A DNA stretch of 64,000 nucleotides from Sphingobium psychrophilum (lineage in GTDB: Bacteria; Pseudomonadota; Alphaproteobacteria; Sphingomonadales; Sphingomonadaceae), in contig NZ_JABBFV010000023.1 of assembly GCF_012927105.1 (NCBI RefSeq), positions 1-64,000 on the forward strand, read 5' to 3'. Made by a program: the position numbers and the translations under genes. Below are positions 9,201 through 17,130 of this stretch, piece after piece. The notes beneath the pieces were generated by a model, which was not told the DNA's origin, did not search any database, and saw only the letters and a list, made by a program, of their open reading frames with translations. The stretch's first letter is position 1, and the number at the start of each line of letters is the position of its first letter.

Positions 9201-9400
9201 TCCAGCACCTGCGTCACGCTGGTTTCGACGGTTTCGGCCGATGCGCCGGGATAGGTGGCGCTGATGCCGACGCCGGGCGGGGCGATGTCGGGATATTGTG
9301 CGATGGGGAGCGACAACATCGCGCCCAGGCCCGCCAGCATGATGCCGATGGCAATGACCCAGGCGAAGATCGGCCGTTCGATGAAATAGCGGCTGAGCAA
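6251..9400 (-). CDS. RND multidrug efflux permease (AcrB/MexB, HAE1 family)
   Basis: Proton-driven inner-membrane pump of 1049 aa, the usual length. It starts MLSRYFIERPIFAWVIAIGI as in AcrB. The intramembrane proton-relay residues are present: the paired aspartates in GLLVDDAIVVVENVERIM and the lysine in LAAKNAILIVEFAELA. Two large periplasmic loops and 12 membrane helices are in the expected order. Together with the adaptor upstream and channel downstream it forms a complete tripartite pump. Substrates are likely hydrophobic or amphiphilic compounds such as antibiotics, dyes or aromatic solvents, by family only. Confidence 0.97.
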   Translation of the reverse strand: MLSRYFIERPIFAWVIAIGIMLAGLGAMLSLPIAQYPDIAPPGVGISATYPGASAETVETSVTQVLEQQLTGIDGLMYFSSSSSATGRASITVTFQKGTNPDTAQVQVQNRVQQALSRLPNAVQQQGLSVTKQQTDFLMLVGLYDETDTATQADIADYLVNNFQDPIARIDGIGATQIFGSQYAMRVWLDPYKLAAVKLMPSDVQNAIAAQNVEVSAGQIGADPAPAGQQINATVTARARLQTPEQFRNIIVKTQTDGSIVHLSDVARVELGNESYTTAARLNGHPASGVALQLAPGADALKTAELVKAKVAELSGSLPPGYKVVYPRDTTPFIQLSVEEVIKTLIEAVALVVVVMFVFLQSWRATLIPAIAVPVVLLGTFGILALFGYSINTLTLFGMVLSIGLLVDDAIVVVENVERIMEEEGLSPREATIKSMEEIGSALVGIALVLSAVLLPMAFFGGSTGVIYRQFSITIVSSMMLSVVVALILSPALCATILKSASEEHRDKGWAGKFNRWFEKLTNGYVRRTQQMLGRRKLFWGLYVVVLALLVIIFVRLPSSFLPVEDQGQVMVQVTLPAGAKSSRTNAVIDQVQNYFLNDEKDNVAYAFIMTGFSFQGQGENVGQGFINLAPWDERKGTANTAGTIAGRATKELAAIRDAKVLGMTPPAIRGLGQSNGFTFELLNNGSLSRARFLELRDQLIDAASKDPVLAGVRAASLEDTPQLKVDIDNEKLAVLGLTQSDVDDVLSSAWGSTYINDFVDRGRVKRVYMQADAAYRALPTDIDNWMVRSSSTGQMVPFSAFATTHWTMGPSTMARFNGLSSFEIQGQAGSGASSGDAMDRMVELQKQLPAGTSYAWSGLSYQEQLSGGQAPLLYGLSVLVVFLCLAALYESWSIPLAVLLVIPLGLVGAVIAVWARGLENNIFFQVGLLTTMGLAAKNAILIVEFAELAHKQGKDPLTAALEAARLRFRPILMTSLAFIAGVIPLAIATGAGAQSRVAIGTAVVGGMTTATVLAIFYVPLFFVTIAGLFAGKNNAAPPAPAPDAGVPA

Positions 9401-9410
9401 AGGTCGGCTC

Positions 9411-10544
9411 CTACTTCGTCGACTTGACGGCGACAGGCTTCACGACGTCGTCGGCCTTCACCTTGTCGGTGCCCTCGACGATCAGGCGGTCGCCGGCCTT
9501 GAGGCCCGCGGTGATCAGCCATTTGTCGCCGATCGCCTGGGTGGCGGTGACGATGCGGCGTTCCACCTTGTTCGCCTTGTTCACGACCAGCGCCGTGGCG
9601 TTCCCCTTGGGATCGCGATTGATCCCCTGTTGCGGTGCCAGGATCGCGCCGGGCACCACCGATTGAGGCGCGACCACGCGCACGAACATGCCGGGCATCA
9701 ACAGCCCGTCAGGATTGGGAAAGCGCGCCCGCAACGTCACCGTGCCGCTGTTGACGTCGACGATCGGCTCGGCGAACTCGATTCGCCCTTCTTGGGGATA
9801 GTCGGTGCCGTCCTCCAGCTTCAGCCGGATGGTCGCGCTGGCCGCCAACGTCTTGCCTGCCGCCAGCGACCGGCGCAGCGCCAATATCTGCGAACTGGAT
9901 TGCGTCACATCGACATAGATGGGGTCTAGCTGCTGGATCGTGGTCAGCGGGTCGGTCTGGCTGGTCGTCACCAGCGCGCCGGGGGTGAACAGAGTGCGGC
10001 CGATCCGCCCGCTGATGGGTGCCCGAACCAGCGTGAAGTCCAGGTTGACGCTGCTGGTCTGGAGGCTGGCGCGCGCCTGTTGCACCGCGGCGCTCGCTTG
10101 CCGCGCGGTGGCGATCACATCGTCGCGGTCCTGCGCGCTGACCGCCTCGGTATCGCCCAGGCTGCGATAGCGCTGCGCCTTGGCCTGCGCCGCCACCGCC
10201 GTCGCCTGCGCGCTCGCCAGACTGGCCTGTGCTTCATCGCGCGAGGCACGATAAAGGCGGGCGTCGATCTGGTAGAGTGGCTGGCCTGCGCTGACCATCG
10301 ATCCTTCGGTGAACAGCCGTTTCTGGATCAGCCCCACCACCTGCGGCCGCACTTCCGACATCATGGTCGATACGGTGCGGCCCGGCAGTTCGCTGGATAC
10401 CGTGGCGTCCTGCGTGCTCAGCGTAACCACGCCCACTTCCACCGGCCCTTTTTGCGGCGGCTTTTGCTGACCACAGGCTGCAAGCGAAAGGCCAAGAGCG
10501 ATCGGTGCGACCCGAAGGCTGCGCAAGGTGGCGGAAAGGAACAT
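9411..10544 (-). CDS. RND efflux periplasmic adaptor (membrane fusion lipoprotein, AcrA/MexA family)
   Basis: Adaptor of 377 aa linking pump and outer-membrane channel. The ATG at 10544 gives MFLSATLRSLRVAPIALGLS then LAACGQQ, a lipoprotein signal; a longer frame upstream would bury this signal. The order is lipoyl half, alpha-helical hairpin (about residues 70-145), lipoyl half with VRAPISGRIGRT, then beta-barrel and membrane-proximal domains ending VKPVAVKSTK. It is the first gene of the pump operon and is divergent from the response regulator gene. The 359-bp gap between them carries a dyad and a repeat array. Confidence 0.95.
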   Translation of the reverse strand: MFLSATLRSLRVAPIALGLSLAACGQQKPPQKGPVEVGVVTLSTQDATVSSELPGRTVSTMMSEVRPQVVGLIQKRLFTEGSMVSAGQPLYQIDARLYRASRDEAQASLASAQATAVAAQAKAQRYRSLGDTEAVSAQDRDDVIATARQASAAVQQARASLQTSSVNLDFTLVRAPISGRIGRTLFTPGALVTTSQTDPLTTIQQLDPIYVDVTQSSSQILALRRSLAAGKTLAASATIRLKLEDGTDYPQEGRIEFAEPIVDVNSGTVTLRARFPNPDGLLMPGMFVRVVAPQSVVPGAILAPQQGINRDPKGNATALVVNKANKVERRIVTATQAIGDKWLITAGLKAGDRLIVEGTDKVKADDVVKPVAVKSTK

Positions 10545-10796
10545 GGTCTGACGCTTATCCTCGAAACGCTGCCGGACAGGCCCCTGCGATGCCCGCCGAT
10601 GCATGGAAAAAACCGGACCGGGCGCACGAGGGGGAGGGGGGAGGGACGTGCGCGACCGATTCGGGCCGTTGCATCGGGTTTCCAGCCAGGATGGCAGGGT
10701 TAGGCATCGCAAGGACTCCGTTAGCGTCGGCAGGGGAGCCGACCCGGCCCTCTTCGCGGCTTTGCCCGTCTCATGGTAGAGCGACTGTTTTTCGGA

Positions 10797-10815
10797 ATGC
10801 GACGATATGTCGCAT
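10797..10815. promoter_or_regulatory. Perfect 19-bp dyad ATGCGAC-N5-GTCGCAT
   Basis: ATGCGAC (10797-10803), spacer GATAT, GTCGCAT (10809-10815), with no mismatch. It lies in the divergent region between the efflux operon and the two-component system. Such a symmetric site suggests a dimeric repressor; no TetR/MarR gene is adjacent, so the protein is unknown. Confidence 0.6.
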
Positions 10816-10829
10816 GACCGCGCATCTTC

Positions 10830-10855
10830 GTATCGCTGTGTATCGGCCTGTATCG
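10830..10855. promoter_or_regulatory. Three GTATCG direct repeats at exact 10-bp spacing
   Basis: GTATCG occurs at 10830, 10840 and 10850. Direct repeats phased by about one helical turn are the usual target of OmpR/PhoB-family response regulators. The regulator gene starts only 48 bp downstream, so autoregulation and control of the divergent pump are plausible. Confidence 0.55.
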
Positions 10856-10903
10856 ACGAAGAAGAAGCGCAGACTTTTACCGCGCCGCGCGCTAGGACGG
10901 GTC

Positions 10904-11632
10904 ATGGCCGATGCTGCATCCTTCCGTCCCGCCACGGTGCTGGTGGTCGATGACGACGCCGATATCCGCGACCTGATCGTCGGCCAGTTGCGGCAGGAAA
11001 ATTACCGCCTGCTGGCCGCCGCCAATCTGGCCGACCTGCGCCAGACATTGCGGGACGAGGCGGTCGACCTGATCGTGCTCGACCTCAACCTGCCCGATGG
11101 CGACGGCCTGTCGCTGTGCCGCGAATTGCGGGCGGAGGGATCGGACGTGCAGATCATCATGGTGACCGCGCGCGGCAGCGCGATCGACCGCGTGCTGGGG
11201 CTGGAACTGGGCGCGGACGATTATCTGACCAAGCCGTTCGAGCCGCGCGAACTGCTGGTGCGCATCCGCAACCTGCTGCGCCGGCCGCGCAGCGGGCCAG
11301 CCGCGCGTACCGGTGCGATGCGTTACGCCCATATCGGTCCCTGGCGCGTCGATCTGGTGCAACGCCGTCTCGTCGCGCCCGACGATCGGCTGGTGATGCT
11401 GTCCTCGGCCGAATTTCGGCTGCTCAGCCGCTTCATCGACGAACCCAATGTCGTTCTGGACCGGGAGACATTGTTGCCCGAACGCCGCGCCACCGCCGCC
11501 TTCGACCGATCGATCGACCTTCAGATCAGCCGCCTGCGCCACAAGCTGTCGAGCCTGCCGGGCGGCGAGGATCTGATCCTGACGGTGCGCGGCGAAGGCT
11601 ATGTCCTTGCCTGTTCGGTCGATCATTCATGA
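10904..11632 (+). CDS. OmpR-family response regulator
   Basis: DNA-binding response regulator of 242 aa. Receiver domain residues 11-125 with acidic pocket VVDDDAD, phospho-acceptor Asp60 in LIVLDLNLPDGDG, and Lys in DDYLTKPFEPREL. The winged-helix DNA-binding domain occupies about residues 145-240 and ends with SIDLQISRLRHKL and GEGYVLA. The ATG at 10904 is chosen because the receiver begins seven residues later and AGGACGG precedes it. It overlaps the sensor kinase start by 4 bp. The repeats at 10830-10855 are a likely binding site. Confidence 0.95.
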   Translation: MADAASFRPATVLVVDDDADIRDLIVGQLRQENYRLLAAANLADLRQTLRDEAVDLIVLDLNLPDGDGLSLCRELRAEGSDVQIIMVTARGSAIDRVLGLELGADDYLTKPFEPRELLVRIRNLLRRPRSGPAARTGAMRYAHIGPWRVDLVQRRLVAPDDRLVMLSSAEFRLLSRFIDEPNVVLDRETLLPERRATAAFDRSIDLQISRLRHKLSSLPGGEDLILTVRGEGYVLACSVDHS

Positions 11633-12996
11633 TCCGCAAGATCACCGGCCGCACCCACTCCTTCTTCCGGTCGATGGCGGGACAGATTTTCCTGATCCTG
11701 ACGCTGGGCATGTCGGTCGCCGCGATCATCGCGCTGCTGGTGGCGGAACAGACGCGCCGCCACGATTTCGAGCGGGTCCGCCGCCAGCGCGTTCTTGCCA
11801 GCGCCATCGACGTCGCCGATCGTTTCCGCCGCGATCCCCGGCGCATCGAAAAAATGATGGCGACGCATAGCATCATCGGCGCGGCGCCTGCGCCCGAAGG
11901 CATCAGTCTGAACGAGCCGGATGACGACCTCCAATCCCTTCTGCGCGCGCGGCTCGGCGCGCAATCGCAGCCCGAAGCAGGGCAGGTGCCGGTCGGCCTC
12001 TGCTTTCCCGACCGCTACAGATCGAAGGAACTGGTCGCCGGGCTGATTGACGCGCCCCGCCCGGACTGCTGGGTGGTGCGCTATACCGATGGAATCGGGC
12101 AGCGCCGGGCGATCGCGCTCAGCTTCCCGCGCATCGCCAAACCGCCCAGCACCATCTTCAATCCGCTCTACCTGATCGTCATCATCGCCGCGTCGGCGGG
12201 TCTTGCCATCCTGGTCGCCCGCTTCGTGTCCAAGCCGCTGCGCCGCCTGGAGCGGGCAGCCGAAGCCTTTTCGGTGTCGCTCGACCCGGAGGAGATTCCC
12301 GAACGCGGGCCAGAGGAGGTACGCGCCGCCCTGTCCACCTTCAACCTGATGCAGCGCCGCGCGCGGGCGGGCTTTGCCGAACGGACGCAATTGCTTGCCG
12401 CGATCAGCCATGATCTTCAGACCCCGCTGACCCGCCTGCGGCTGCGGCTGGAACTGGTCGAGAATGAGGAACTGCGTGCGCGGCTGCTACAGGATCATCA
12501 GGCGATGCAGACGCTGGTGCGCGAGGGGCTGGACCTGGCCAGCAGCATCGAGGCACGCGAGTTATGGTCGGCGCTCGACATCGATTCGCTGCTGACCAGC
12601 ATGGCCGAGGATGCCGAGGAACTGGGCGCGCCCGTCCGCTTCTTAAGCGGCTGCGGCGGCACGGTGCGGGTCAAGCCCAATGCGCTGACCCGCTGCATCG
12701 CCAATCTGGTCGACAACGCCGTGCGCTATGGCGGCAGTGCAGAGATCAGCTGCGTGCGATCGGGCGGCAGGTTGCTCATTCATGTGCGCGATCATGGCCC
12801 CGGCATCCCCGTCGATCAGCTCGACCAGATGTTCGAACCCTTTACCCGCGGCGTCAGCAGCCAGCCGGGCGGGCGCCACGGCACCGGCATTGGCCTGACC
12901 ATCAGCCGGTCACTGGCGATGAGCTTCGAGGCATCGGTGCGCCTGCGCAATGCCGATGATGGCGGCCTGATTGCCACCATCGACATGAAGGCCTAA
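11629..12996 (+). CDS. Membrane sensor histidine kinase, partner of the OmpR-type regulator
   Basis: Sensor kinase of 455 aa. Membrane segment 1 at about 17-39, periplasmic domain 40-177, membrane segment 2 at 178-198, HAMP to about 250, then the phospho-acceptor His261 in AAISHDLQTPLTRLRLRLEL. ATP-binding motifs follow: NLVDNAVRYGG (N), DHGPGIP (G1) and GTGIGLTIS (G2). Starts inside the stop of the regulator gene (ATGA). Its stop overlaps by 4 bp the stop of the convergent DUF3325 gene. The signal sensed is unknown; the neighbouring pump suggests envelope or drug stress. Confidence 0.95.
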   Translation: MIRKITGRTHSFFRSMAGQIFLILTLGMSVAAIIALLVAEQTRRHDFERVRRQRVLASAIDVADRFRRDPRRIEKMMATHSIIGAAPAPEGISLNEPDDDLQSLLRARLGAQSQPEAGQVPVGLCFPDRYRSKELVAGLIDAPRPDCWVVRYTDGIGQRRAIALSFPRIAKPPSTIFNPLYLIVIIAASAGLAILVARFVSKPLRRLERAAEAFSVSLDPEEIPERGPEEVRAALSTFNLMQRRARAGFAERTQLLAAISHDLQTPLTRLRLRLELVENEELRARLLQDHQAMQTLVREGLDLASSIEARELWSALDIDSLLTSMAEDAEELGAPVRFLSGCGGTVRVKPNALTRCIANLVDNAVRYGGSAEISCVRSGGRLLIHVRDHGPGIPVDQLDQMFEPFTRGVSSQPGGRHGTGIGLTISRSLAMSFEASVRLRNADDGGLIATIDMKA

Positions 12997-13313
12997 ACCA
13001 GCAATCCGGCAAACGTCAGCGCCGCCGCAACCGGCACGCCCGCCCGCGCCACGACGGGGCGATAGGTCATGCCCAGCACCACGATTCCGCCCAACAACGG
13101 CACCAGTCCGATCCAGGCGACCAGCGCTATGCCGAAATCCGCCCACAATGTCAGGCTGAGCAGCGACAGCCCAAACAGCGTCCATCCCGCCAATTGCAGA
13201 TGGGCGACCCACGGGCGACGCTGCCAGCTATCGAGCAGCACCGGCCTATGCCGCTGCATCCGCCCCGCCAGCGCGAACAGGGAAAGGTAAAGCAGGCCGA
13301 TGGTGAGCATCAT
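12993..13313 (-). CDS. DUF3325 family membrane protein
   Basis: Small membrane protein of 106 aa with three to four hydrophobic segments. Start MMLTIGLLYLSLFALAGRMQ, later PWVAHLQLAGWTLFGLSLL, the layout of DUF3325 proteins. Its ATG overlaps the stop of the PepSY protein gene, so translation is coupled. Family members occur beside PepSY-TM and DUF3649 proteins in iron and siderophore uptake loci. Molecular function is not known to me. Confidence 0.8.
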   Translation of the reverse strand: MMLTIGLLYLSLFALAGRMQRHRPVLLDSWQRRPWVAHLQLAGWTLFGLSLLSLTLWADFGIALVAWIGLVPLLGGIVVLGMTYRPVVARAGVPVAAALTFAGLLV

Positions 13314-14818
13314 GCCGGCGCCATCCGGCGGCGCACCGGGGTCGGCGCGCTGCGGCGGCGGCATTGCTTCCAGACCAGCAGGCCTAGCGCGACCGCGGTC
13401 GCGGTCAACAGCATATTGCCGGACAGGATCACCCCGTCTCCCGCCCAGATCGGCCCCAATGCAGCGGCCAGCGCGCATAGCAGCGCCAGCAGGCCAAGCA
13501 GGAGCGGCCAGCCCAGCGCAGGCCGCAGGACCAGCCCCAGCAATAGCGCCGCGCCAGCGCTCCACAAAGCGACCGACACCTCCTGCTGCGCGCGTTCCGC
13601 CAGGCCAAGCGGTAGCAGGCGATTGGCGATCAGGAAGGCCGCCATGCCGATCGGCACGCCTGCAAGCCCGCCGACGTTCAACCGCTCCAGCAGCCGGTTG
13701 CCGATCGACAAAGGGGCGCGTTCCCGCCGCTTGACGATCCACAGGACCATCCCGCTCGCGATCGCCAAGGTCAGCATCGCGCCGCCCAGAAAATAGAGCC
13801 AGCGCGTCAGCAGCGGCGCGAAATGGGCCATGTGCAGCCCATAGATGGTCTGGTAGGCGCGCACGCCCGCACGCTTTTCCGTCCAGGCTTTCAGCACCTT
13901 GCCGGTCGCGCCGTCGAAACTGATCTCCGCGGGCAGCATGCCGATCGCCGCCGCCTCGACCGGATAGATGGTCACGACGGCAGCGGCGTCGCCGGGGTTG
14001 AAGATGTAGATCCGGCTCACCGGCGCGCCACCGAAATAGCGCTGCGCCTGCGCCAGCATCGACCCGACCGGGGCGAGCGGCGCCTTGGTCCCGCTAGCTG
14101 CCCGGCTGACCGTGCCGGGCGTCAGATCGCTGTAGAGCGTCGCGACATCCGCGCCATAGCCGGCCGCAATCCCCCACGGCATGTTGAGCGACGCCAGCGT
14201 CAGCAGCCCGGTGAAAGTGATCATGATGTGGAAGGGCAGGGACAAAACGCCCAGCGCATTATGCCCGTCCAGCCACGATCTTTGCCCCTTGCCCGCGCGG
14301 AAGGTGAAGATGTCCTTGAAGAAGCGTTTATGCGCGATGATGCCGGTCACGATCGCCACCAGCATAAGCATCGCGGCCAGCGACGCCAGCAACCGCCCCC
14401 AGGGATAGGGCAGTTCCAGTTCGAAATGCAGGCGGTAGAAAAACTCCCCGCCCAGCGTATCGCGCGCCACCGGCGCGCCGCTCACCGGATCGAGCGCGCG
14501 GCTCATATAGGCGCCGCCGCTGTCATAGGTCGCCTCGACCACGTTGGACCGGCCGTCGGGTGCGGACAGATACCAGCCTGCCGATCCCGTCGTATTGGCC
14601 GACAGCCAGTCGGTCGCGGCTGTGATCGCCCGCACCGGATCGGCCTGCCCGCTGATTTCCGGGCGCATCCAGCGGCTGATTTCCGGCTTGAACACGGTCA
14701 GCGTCCCGGCAAGGCAGATGATGAAGAGGATGTGGCCAAGCAGCAGCCCGGTCCAGCCATGCAGCCAGGCCATCGCCTGCCGCGCGCCATCGCGCACCAT
14801 CGCGCTCGCCCCGGTCAT
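13310..14818 (-). CDS. PepSY-associated transmembrane protein (PiuB/iron-regulated type)
   Basis: Membrane protein of 502 aa. After MTGASAMVRDGARQAMAWLH comes a first helix with WTGLLLGHILFIICLAGTLTVF, then a PepSY-containing periplasmic part, helices near LLASLAAMLMLVAIVTGII, a second PepSY-like part around SRIYIFNPGD, and a C-terminal helix cluster with LYFLGGAMLTLAIASGMVLW. Some family members act as ferric-siderophore reductases at the inner membrane; that role is by family only. Start chosen at 14818 because of the ATGA overlap with the upstream gene. Confidence 0.85.
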   Translation of the reverse strand: MTGASAMVRDGARQAMAWLHGWTGLLLGHILFIICLAGTLTVFKPEISRWMRPEISGQADPVRAITAATDWLSANTTGSAGWYLSAPDGRSNVVEATYDSGGAYMSRALDPVSGAPVARDTLGGEFFYRLHFELELPYPWGRLLASLAAMLMLVAIVTGIIAHKRFFKDIFTFRAGKGQRSWLDGHNALGVLSLPFHIMITFTGLLTLASLNMPWGIAAGYGADVATLYSDLTPGTVSRAASGTKAPLAPVGSMLAQAQRYFGGAPVSRIYIFNPGDAAAVVTIYPVEAAAIGMLPAEISFDGATGKVLKAWTEKRAGVRAYQTIYGLHMAHFAPLLTRWLYFLGGAMLTLAIASGMVLWIVKRRERAPLSIGNRLLERLNVGGLAGVPIGMAAFLIANRLLPLGLAERAQQEVSVALWSAGAALLLGLVLRPALGWPLLLGLLALLCALAAALGPIWAGDGVILSGNMLLTATAVALGLLVWKQCRRRSAPTPVRRRMAPA

Positions 14819-15120
14819 GCCGGTTGCCCCGCGATCCAGGCGATGCCGCCCAGCGCCAACGCCGCCAGCATCACGCCCGCGACCGCGCGCCACGGCCCGC
14901 GCGCCAGAAAGGCCCAAATGGTGACGCCGGGCGCGATCAGATAGGCGATCATGGTCGCAAGAGTCACCGCCTCCACCCGTGCCATCGGCAGGGTGCGCGC
15001 CATCGCAGCGGCGCCCAGGGCGGCCACGCCATAGGCACCGACCGTCCCGGCGATGGTACGCAAAGCGACATTGGCGCGGTATCGCCAGCGGCTCGCCCGA
15101 TAATGGATGGGCGCGGCCAT
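14815..15120 (-). CDS. DUF3649 family membrane protein
   Basis: First gene of the three-gene membrane operon, 101 aa, start MAAPIHYRASRWRYRANVAL. The ATG at 15120 has GAGGAG 7-8 bp upstream, better than an in-frame ATG 18 bp further out. Three hydrophobic segments are visible. DUF3649 proteins usually sit next to PepSY-TM and DUF3325 genes, exactly the order seen here. No TonB receptor is linked to this operon. Confidence 0.78.
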   Translation of the reverse strand: MAAPIHYRASRWRYRANVALRTIAGTVGAYGVAALGAAAMARTLPMARVEAVTLATMIAYLIAPGVTIWAFLARGPWRAVAGVMLAALALGGIAWIAGQPA

Positions 15121-15167
15121 CGGAAAACTCCTCGTCAAAACGATGACGGGATTATCCGACGCGCATC

Positions 15168-15184
15168 ATGCAAGTCAATCGCAT
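15168..15184. promoter_or_regulatory. Fur-box-like element ATGC-N9-GCAT
   Basis: The minus strand reads ATGCGATTGACTTGCAT, ending 47 bp upstream of the DUF3649 start. It has outer dyad arms and an AT-containing centre resembling iron-regulator (Fur) sites of alphaproteobacteria. Only the outer four bases are symmetric, so this is tentative; the iron-type operon downstream is the main reason to propose it. Confidence 0.35.
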
Positions 15185-15345
15185 TAGCAGCATCCCCGCA
15201 TAATTTTCCACGATGCAAAAGCCTGTTCGAAACGGCAGGCCCAGCCGTTCGGCACCATGGCCGTGCCGCACGGCAAAGGCTTTTCCCTCCTGCTTGCATC
15301 GTCCACCCTCTATGCTGCCGCGCAAGAATGAGAGGAGCCGATGGG

Positions 15346-16839
15346 ATGGACATGATCGTGCCGACAGGGGCCGGCCTGGTGCGCGGGACCGTGGTGGACG
15401 GCGTCGCCCGCTTCCTCGGGGTCCCCTATGCAGCGCCGCCGACCGGCGACCGCCGCTTCGCCCCGCCGCAACCGCCCGAATCTTGGGATGGCGTGCGCGA
15501 TGCGCTGGACCCCGGCGCCAGCGCGCCGCAGCGGGTGCGCGGCGTGCCAGGAGTCGATGTCGAGGCTCTGGTGGGCAAGGGCTGGCTTCCCGGTGACGAT
15601 TATCTGACGCTCAACATCTGGAAACCCGCAGACGATCGCACCGCGCTGCCAGTCATGGTCTTCATCCATGGCGGCGGCTTCGTGCTGGGCAGCAAGGATG
15701 CGCCGGTGCAGGACGGCAGCGCGTTCGCCCGCGACGGCGTGCTGATGGTGGCGATCAACTATCGGCTCGGCGTCGAAGGATTCCTGCCCATCCCCGGCAT
15801 CCCGACCAATCTGGGCCTGCGCGACCAGATTTTCGCGCTTCAATGGGTGCGGGACACTATCGCGGCCTTTGGCGGCGATCCCGCCAACGTCACCGTCTTC
15901 GGCGAATCGGCGGGGGCCATGTCGGTCGCGAACCTGATTGCATCGCCGCTGGCCAAAGGGCTGTTTCGCCGCGCCATCGTGCAAAGCGGCCATGGCGCGA
16001 TGACCCGCGACATCGGCGTGGCGCAGCGACTGGTCAAGGCGCTGGCGAAGCGGCTGAAGATCACGCCAGACGCTGCCGGCTTCCGGTCGGTCGCGCCGGG
16101 CGACATGCTGGACGCGATGGAGGCAGTCAGCAAGCCGACCGCGCGGCTCGACCTGCGCGACGCTGACGGGCGGGAGCCGGTGTTCGGCATCAGCCGCTTC
16201 GTGCCCGTCCATGGCGACGACGTCCTGCCACAAAAGCCGCTCGACGCGTTGAAGACGGGGGCGGGTGCGGAGATCGACCTGCTGATCGGCACCAATGCGG
16301 AGGAAATGAACCTCTATTTCGTGCCGACGGGCGTGCGGGAAAAGCTCGGCCGGTGGCTCGCGACCTGGTTCGTCCACAAACATCAGCCGCAGGCCCGCAA
16401 ACTGCTCAATGCCTATGGCATGGGGACGAAGGGCGTGAAGCCCGGCCACGCCTTCACCGACGCCTTGCACGATCTGGTGTTCCGCTGGCCCGCCCGCCGC
16501 TTTGCCGAGGAACATCGCGGCCGCAGGCATATGTACGAGTTCGCATGGCGATCGCCGCTGTTCGCCACCCCAACTTCTATCGGCCTGGGCGCGGCGCACG
16601 CGATGGAATTGCCGTTCGTCTTCGACACGCTCGCCAGCACGACCGGCCCCGAAGGCATATGCGGCGACGCGCCGCCGCAATCGCTGGCCGACCGGGTGCA
16701 TCGCATCTGGGTCGATTTCGCCACCGACGGCCGCCTGCCCTGGGATGCGTTCACACCCTACAATCGGCTGGTCTATCAACTTGCAGACGGGGAGGCGACC
16801 TATGAACCGCCCATGCCCTGCGCGCCGTACCTGCCCTGA
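15346..16839 (+). CDS. Carboxylesterase, type B family
   Basis: Alpha/beta-hydrolase of 497 aa that cleaves carboxylic esters. Family marks are all present: FLGVPYAAPPTGDRRFAPPQ at the N-terminus, oxyanion-hole loop FIHGGGFVLGS, nucleophile Ser188 in VTVFGESAGAMS, acidic residue in IGTNAEEMNLYF (about 318) and His418 in GAAHAMELPFVFD. ATG at 15346 has AGAGGAG 8 bp upstream. No signal peptide is seen, so probably cytoplasmic. It precedes the TonB receptor cluster on the same strand and could feed it by freeing an acid from an ester, but no shared operator is visible. Confidence 0.92.
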   Translation: MDMIVPTGAGLVRGTVVDGVARFLGVPYAAPPTGDRRFAPPQPPESWDGVRDALDPGASAPQRVRGVPGVDVEALVGKGWLPGDDYLTLNIWKPADDRTALPVMVFIHGGGFVLGSKDAPVQDGSAFARDGVLMVAINYRLGVEGFLPIPGIPTNLGLRDQIFALQWVRDTIAAFGGDPANVTVFGESAGAMSVANLIASPLAKGLFRRAIVQSGHGAMTRDIGVAQRLVKALAKRLKITPDAAGFRSVAPGDMLDAMEAVSKPTARLDLRDADGREPVFGISRFVPVHGDDVLPQKPLDALKTGAGAEIDLLIGTNAEEMNLYFVPTGVREKLGRWLATWFVHKHQPQARKLLNAYGMGTKGVKPGHAFTDALHDLVFRWPARRFAEEHRGRRHMYEFAWRSPLFATPTSIGLGAAHAMELPFVFDTLASTTGPEGICGDAPPQSLADRVHRIWVDFATDGRLPWDAFTPYNRLVYQLADGEATYEPPMPCAPYLP

Positions 16840-16861
16840 CAGAAACCCATTTATTTGGCTG

Positions 16862-16948
16862 GAGGAAGTCGCCTTCCTCGCGTCCGGCGCGGCCGGCCTG
16901 ATGACCGGCAGCATCGTGCTGGCCGACGGCGGCTATAGCTGCTGGTGA
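16862..16948 (+). pseudogene. C-terminal remnant of a short-chain dehydrogenase (SDR)
   Basis: Reads EEVAFLASGAAGLMTGSIVL then ADGGYSCW and a stop. This is the conserved SDR tail (VAFLaSd.A...TG..l.vDGG). Only about 28 residues remain; no Rossmann motif, catalytic Ser-Tyr-Lys or start is found upstream, where the carboxylesterase gene ends at 16839. The rest of the gene was lost by deletion. Confidence 0.75.
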
Positions 16949-17045
16949 CGCATAAAAGAGACAGGGAGTCAGACAGCTTCTCCGCTATGCCGAATCCGAT
17001 CGGCGAAGCGATCGACCCGGACGGCATAATGGTCTATCTCGCCAA

Positions 17046-17077
17046 ACCTATCTGAAAGCTTTACCTATCAGATAGGC
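17046..17077. promoter_or_regulatory. Paired palindromic operator CTATCTGAAAG / CTATCAGATAG
   Basis: Two 11-bp sites, CTATCTGAAAG (17048-17058) and CTATCAGATAG (17065-17075), each a near-perfect palindrome of form CTATC-N-GATAG. They lie 55-83 bp upstream of the TonB receptor start. The same pair recurs at 22087-22125 before the AraC and GntR genes, so a local regulator very likely binds both. Confidence 0.75.
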
Positions 17078-17130
17078 CCATAGGCGATCCGCTGGACATG
17101 ATATCACCGGACGTCGGGAGGAGAAAAAGG

